Program-made: the position numbers and the translations under genes
The notes under the pieces: generated by a model
Seen by the model: only the letters and a program-made list of their open reading frames with translations
Database searches by the model: none
What the model was told of the DNA's origin: nothing
NCBI RefSeq assembly: GCF_024489055.1
Contig: NC_090227.1
Coordinates: forward strand, 34,222,005 to 34,286,004
Source of the DNA: Chanodichthys erythropterus
Lineage: Eukaryota; Chordata; Actinopteri; Cypriniformes; Xenocyprididae
Reading direction: 5' to 3'
DNA length: 64,000 nt
In this document: piece by piece, positions 58,323 to 64,000 of the stretch
How the letters are laid out: each line of letters begins with the position of its first letter
How positions within the stretch are numbered: the stretch's first letter is position 1

Positions 58323-59576
58323 AGGCACAATATGTAAGATTTTTTAGATTAAATATATACAAAAACCACTAGAACAATGTTATATATTTTGTTGACTTGT
58401 GTACTTAATTTATCCCAAATATTTCCAACAATGTTTAAAGGTGCCCTAGAACTTTTTTTAAAAGATGTAATATAAGTCTAAGATGTCCCCTGAATGTGTC
58501 TGTGAAGTTTCAGCTCAAAATACCCCATAGATTTTTTTAAATTCATTTTTTTAAATGCCTATTTTGGGGCATCATTACAAATGAGCCGATTCAGGGCTAC
58601 TGGCCCTTTAATTCTCATGCTCCACGCCCACGGAGCTTGCGCTTGCCTTGAACAGTGCATAAACAAACTTTACACAGCTAATATAACCCTCAAATGGATC
58701 TTTACAAAGTGTCCGTCATGTATGCGGCATGCATGCGTCGGATTATGTGAGTATTGTATACTGTTATATTGTTTACATTTGATTCTGAATGAGTTTGAGG
58801 CTGTGCTCCGTGGCTAACGGCTAATGCTACACTGTTGGAGAGATTTATAAAGAATGAAGTTGTGTTTATGCATTATACAGACTGCAAGTGTTTAATAATG
58901 AAAATAGCGACGGCTCTTGTCTCCGTGAATACAGTAAGAAACAATGGTAACTTTAACCACATTTAACAGTACATTAGCAACATGCTAATGAAACATTTAG
59001 AAAGACAATTTACAAATATCACTAAAAATATCATGATATCATGGATCATGTCAGTTATTATTGCTCCATCTGCCATTTTTCGCTATTGTTCTTGCTTGCT
59101 TACCTAGTCTGATGATTCACCTGTGCAGATCCAGATGTTACTGGCTGCCCTTGTCTAATGCCTTTCATAATGTTGGGAACATGGGCTGGCATATGCAAAT
59201 ATTGGGGGCGTACACCCCGACTGTTACGTAACAGTTGGTGTTATGATGAGATTCGCCTGTTCTTCGGAAGTCTTTTAAACAAATGAGATTATATAAGAAG
59301 GAGGAAATAATGGAGTTTGAGACTCACTGTATGTCTTTTCCATGTACTGAACTCTTGTTATTCAACTATGCCAAGGTAAATTAAATTTTTCATTCGAGGG
59401 CACCTTTAAATCCAGAGAAATCATCTGTTTTAACCAGTGTAATGGTCACCTGTCAATGACATCATATCCGTCACCCAACTACAACTCCCTTGATTCCACT
59501 TTCATTCATGGCATCATCAAGCTACGCCATTTTTTTTTTTTTTTTTATAAGTGCTGCTAAATTACATATTTTGCCT
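58323..59576 (+). mobile_element. TTAA-target MITE (AGGCACAATATGTAAG family), interrupted
   Basis: TTAA is at 58319-58322 and 59577-59580. The ends are AGGCACAATATGTAAGATTT and, inward from the right, AGGCAAAATATGTAATTTAG. It hosts copy 3 of the AGGTGCCC family (58439-59405). Without it the element is about 283 bp, a normal MITE size. Confidence 0.85.
58439..59405 (+). mobile_element. TTAA-target element (AGGTGCCCTAGAA family), copy 3
   Basis: TTAA is at 58435-58438 and 59406-59409. The ends are AGGTGCCCTAGAACTTTTTT and TTTTTCATTCGAGGGCACCT. It is 967 bp, in the same orientation as copy 2 and very similar to it along its length. Confidence 0.9.
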
Positions 59577-59580
59577 TTAA

Positions 59581-62500
59581 ATGCACAATTCACTTTTGCA
59601 AAAACAGTGCTAGTGTTATGACAGATATAACTCATTGGCTAAAGGTTCTGTGTCAGAAAGCATACAGTTAATACAGAAGATCCTCTTTTAAGCCCACTGA
59701 CAGTTTGGGATTGATAGGTGCAGTGTATGCAGATTAAATGACATGAATGTTTCAGGCACCTTACTATGGACGCAGAAGACAACCTGCAAACATGTCACCT
59801 TCAAAGCAACTGTGTTGGTTTAGGCCATTAATGAATGATGTCTTTAAAATGCAGCTATTGCACAAGGGACTGATTCTACTAGAAAAGCAGCTCATAAAAT
59901 GCACATATGAGAGAATAAACCCTGAGGTGTTTGAGATTGAAAAGAAAAGCAAAGATCCAAATATATGTAATGAAAATGGCTTTAATACCTTCTCTTGTCC
60001 CTGCGAAGTGAACATAGCTAGTTCTACAAAGCTCTTAATCCTGCCACTGAGAGCAGTAGGATTATTAACAGAGCAGATACAGCAAAAAAAAAAAAAAAAA
60101 CTGAAAATCCACATACCTCTCTAAGGTGACCACACCATCTCAAAAAAACACCTTATTATACCTTTTGCTGGCAGCTTACATTCAATGGCCAAATTATACC
60201 CTGAAATCAAATAAAATCAGCACAAAAATATAGATTTAAAAGAAGAAATGTTTAACAATTATTATTTGATGGAGCCATGGTACAGAGGATCGTGTCTGTT
60301 TAGTCATGGTCGTGCAGGTGACATATGGCCTTTGAGCTATTTACTTAATGCCTAAAAATTATAGGCAAAAGTCCACATATGACATAAAAAAGGAAGCATT
60401 TAACAATCAATGCCAAAGACAGGTTGGCAAAATCTCTTATAAAGCAGGCTTTGGTTAAGGTAAGTAAAATAAAAAGTGGTTCACTGAACTATCTGTTTTT
60501 ATAAAGCATATTTAGGTAAACTCTATGTGCAGCCATGTTTTAAGCAACACAGAGGCAATAAATGTAGCTTGAGGTCACTGAGAGGAAATTTATGCCTACC
60601 ATCTTCCCCACAGATGGTGTGGTTCCATTACAGCAACAACTGTTAACATGAAATTGTTGCAGCTATTGTGTGGTAATGAGAACATTATTGATTATTGTCA
60701 TTGCCTTCTTCCACTCAGACCACCAGACAATGTCAAAACTGATCCCTATCCCAGCTGCACCTAATCCCATGGTTGTTAGCAGTGCCTTCAGGCTACAGAC
60801 AGAGCTGGACAAAATCCCACTCAATAAGGACAGAAACATGAGATCAACTTTATCTTCAACAGACCATGGTCACTCGCAATCAGCCATAAAAAAAATTCTT
60901 GTTACTAAAGGTCATTGTTGAAACATTTTCCTTTCTACAATGACCTTTAGTAACGAAAGAACAACATCTGGTGAACAAGCTGTTAATTTACATGAGGGTT
61001 ACAATCAATGTCTTTTTTTTTTTTTTGGCTCTTATTGTTCACCATTCTAATTTTCATTCAAAGGGAACCATCTGAATGAACCATTAATTTGCATTAGTAT
61101 AATTAGTACAGGAATAGTTAACACCAAAACAAAAAAATTAAATCTTCAACTACTCTCACTCATGTTTATTTTTTCTTCTGTGCAATTCAAAATGAAAAAA
61201 TATGAAGAATGTTCAAGCTTCTTTTCTCCATACAATGAAAGTGAATGGGGATTAGGGGATTTCACGTTTAAAATAAATGAATACATTTATATTATATTAT
61301 ATAAATCACCATAAAAGAACAAAAAGAAAAAAAGTCAAAATCATTACTCACAGAAAAATGACTTCATTGCATGGAGAACAGCAGTTTGGACATTCTGCTA
61401 TAAATAACACCTTTAACTGGCCTCGAAAAAGTTGAGTAAATAACAGAATTTCAGTTTATAGATGAATGAATCGTTTCAAAGCTAAAAAGAGAAACAGTGT
61501 GAGCAAACATATCAATTAAATAACTGCTTGAAATATCAAATTGCTCAATACCTGCTGTCATGAGAACAAGGTGTGAAACAGTAAAATTAAAAATGTCCTT
61601 GGATCATAAAAAGTGTTTTCTGTTGTATATGTAAATGACTAAGCTTTCAAATCAAACTACAAAGACTGACAATGCCGGTTAGGTCCCTGTGACATGATGA
61701 CAGCAAAACAGCTGCTGGGTCTCATGGCTCGTTCCATAGTAAAGTGGAAAATTCTTTTTGATATGGTGAAATTAAAATGAAAATTAATTATGAATTAGTG
61801 TGACTTCACATAACAGCATTGCAGGTTTGTAATCAGCATTTCAACCGACCACACCGTCTGTAGCTTATCCTCTTATTGAACTGAAGTGAAGTTTTATGAT
61901 TCCTGCAAAGCTGGATATCACAGCGGCCCACATCAGGACTTAATGTAGGCTGTTAATTCTGTTCATTCTCATGGGAGTCCATTTAAAACGCACAGGCTGA
62001 AGAATTACATGACATTATGCTTATTAACGTCATAATGCTTTAAGAGTGGACATAGAGTTGGCACAGAATACATTTATCATATTCAGAGCCTAAATACATG
62101 ACCACAGGTATAAATTTCATCAGCTTTTTTGTAAAAATACAGCAGTCAGTGCTACAAGACGAAGAAAAGCCATCCACCCAGGAACAGGCATCGATCAGAA
62201 ATCCCGTCCCACCCTCTTGTTAATAATGCCGAGTAGCTGTGAGGACATCAAATCCCATTTGGTCTTAAGCTACGTGCGTTGATTTTTATCCTCTCCCTGG
62301 AGCTCGGTAAGACCGTCATTTACCTCATCACCTTGACACGGTCCTGTGCGAGGTCCTTTCACGCAGAGATTTTTGCATATTGTCAAACAACCGCTGAACC
62401 GTGCGAGCCAAAGGTCTGAGCTGACTGACAGGATTCACTCACTCGTGATTAAAACGCATTAAAGAATAATGAGTCTGGCCTACACAATAACCAATCCTGA

Positions 62501-63048
62501 GAAACAAAACACACATTTACAGTCTTGGCAGTGCGTAAAGACAATAAACTAGAATAAAAGCTGACATTTTTGACATTCACTGCTCATAAAATAATCGCTA
62601 AATCTATCATTCAGACCACAGCAAGGGAAAGTTGTTATTTCCTTAATTAGCGTATTATCTCCAGAACGAGAGGAATTAGGACAATGTATTTGCAGTGAAT
62701 CACTCAAGATTCTTTTTTCTAAAAAATGAGCGATAACTGAATGCTATTAACGCCGTTGTAATGGCGTACTGGCAGTGTTAGAACTGAATATATGAGAAAA
62801 CCCAATATGAGTAGGACCAGTAATGAAAGGCACAAATTATGCCTGAAATATGCAGTTGCAAAAATGCCTTAAAGATGGCTAAGATTTTGATGAATGCCTC
62901 TGGAGGAAGGAGCGGGGTTCAAGGCTTAAGAGGACATCGCTCAGGCAGATGAATGCTTTTATTGTGCTCATAACCACTTGCAAGAAAGAGAAATTGAACT
63001 GTGCTGATTTAAGAGGAAATAAGCGAGCAAAATATTAAAGACACTCAC
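59581..63048. other. 5' part of the 11-kb megf11 intron, one hairpin only
   Basis: Apart from the hairpin at 60896-60961 I recognise no repeats. The 125-residue open frame at 59747-60124 shows no family resemblance and looks like chance. Confidence 0.5.
60896..60961. repeat. 66-nt near-perfect hairpin
   Basis: The left arm TTCTTGTTACTAAAGGTCAT continues TGT, pairs with ACAATGACCTTTAGTAACGA then AAGAA, and leaves an 18-nt loop (60919-60936) plus a small bulge. The size and shape are compatible with a pre-miRNA-like RNA, but also with the relic of a small inverted-repeat element. Confidence 0.7.
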
Positions 63049-63149
63049 GGACACACAAGTCTCCGCTCTCAAAGTAGCCGGGACAGCATTGTGAACGGCG
63101 ACGGTACATTGTCCTCACCCCACGCCGATAAGCTGTCTTGTAGCTGGTT
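63049..63149 (-). CDS. megf11: megf11 internal exon, second half of EMI domain
   Basis: The acceptor is CTCAG and the donor GTGAGT. The split codon AG|A (Arg) joins it to the preceding exon. It encodes TSYKTAYRRGVRTMYRRR followed by SQCCPGYFESGDLCV, the basic stretch and the Cys-Cys motif that close the EMI domain of MEGF proteins. The YKTAYRRG and MYRRRSQCCPGY wording matches MEGF11; MEGF10 has a different basic stretch. The 515-bp intron separating it from the first EMI exon is the shortest in the window. The exon ends in phase 1, and its final C joins CA of the next exon to give Pro. No stop, frameshift or missing cysteine is seen. Confidence 0.95.
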
Positions 63150-63795
<646 letters not shown>

Positions 63796-63889
63796 TCAAT
63801 ACGAAGAAAAATGCGATTTCAGTTTTTTTGCATTTTAATTAGGTTTTAATACATTTTTTATATAATTAAATAATTATGTCAACCTGTTG

Positions 63890-63956
63890 CCTCCTTGGAA
63901 GTTTGCGGAGGCGAGGCCCCCCAAAAGGCCCCGGCCCCCTTGTTAAGAACCACTGG
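63890..63956. mobile_element. right terminus of a hAT-type GTGGTTCTTAAC family
   Basis: CCCCGGCCCCCTTGTTAAGA followed by ACCACTGG is the inverted form of the CAGTGGTTCTCAACCT-type end, in the intron upstream of the first EMI exon present. A left terminus is not recognised between 63767 and 63890. Confidence 0.5.
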
Positions 63957-64000
63957 TTTAAAGGACATCAGAGATAGTAGTTACATAAGAAAGTACACAA

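Noticed and set aside
59747..60124. 125-aa open frame, the longest one that is neither repeat nor transposon
   Set aside because: No recognisable family, no splice or promoter context, ends in a poly-Lys run from an A-tract; best explained by chance.

Overview
This window is animal nuclear DNA, almost certainly from a cyprinid (carp/zebrafish-type) fish. The evidence is one vertebrate gene with small GT-AG exons spread over 63 kb, AT-rich introns full of dinucleotide microsatellites, and a very dense load of Tc1, hAT, Harbinger and TTAA-target miniature transposons whose sequences I recognise as common cyprinid repeats. The species cannot be fixed from the sequence alone. There are no operons, CRISPR arrays or prokaryotic features.

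The only host gene I can support is megf11 (multiple EGF-like domains 11), on the minus strand. Seven consecutive internal exons are present. In transcript order they are 63665-63766, 63049-63149, 51974-52066, 6637-6883, 4850-4970, 2329-2465 and 1129-1341. They join in frame over 1014 bp (337 complete codons) with consensus splice sites and no stops. They encode most of the N-terminal EMI domain and then about seven cysteine-rich EGF/laminin-type repeats of a single-pass scavenger-like receptor. The signal-peptide exon lies beyond 64000. The remaining EGF repeats, transmembrane segment and cytoplasmic tail lie before position 1. The introns are 515 bp, 10,982 bp, 45,090 bp, 1,666 bp, 2,384 bp and 987 bp.

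The 45-kb intron (6884-51973) is a transposon deposit. From low to high coordinate it holds: a TACACTACC-end MITE; an element with TGTGACCC ends (8083-9000) with an inverted relative at 20456-21305; a DIRS-like retroelement relic interrupted by two hAT-type elements with perfect 8-bp target duplications (11.8-15.5 kb); a TTAA-target element carrying an internally deleted PIF/Harbinger element that still keeps pieces of both its genes (16851-19060); a dead Tc1 transposon with IR/DR ends (28324-29884); a second dead Tc1 (32.8-33.9 kb); a 1.1-kb Tc1-derived fold-back (35121-36230); a hAT-type element (40163-41140); and a five-deep nest of insertions (44.3-47.6 kb) abutting another interrupted MITE (43.1-44.3 kb). 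The 11-kb intron carries two more copies of the TTAA family, one of them inside a second TTAA family, and a short 66-nt hairpin at 60.9 kb.

I do not see an undescribed biological system here. The most informative signals are the insertion histories, several of which can be read directly because target-site duplications and related uninterrupted sites occur in the same window.
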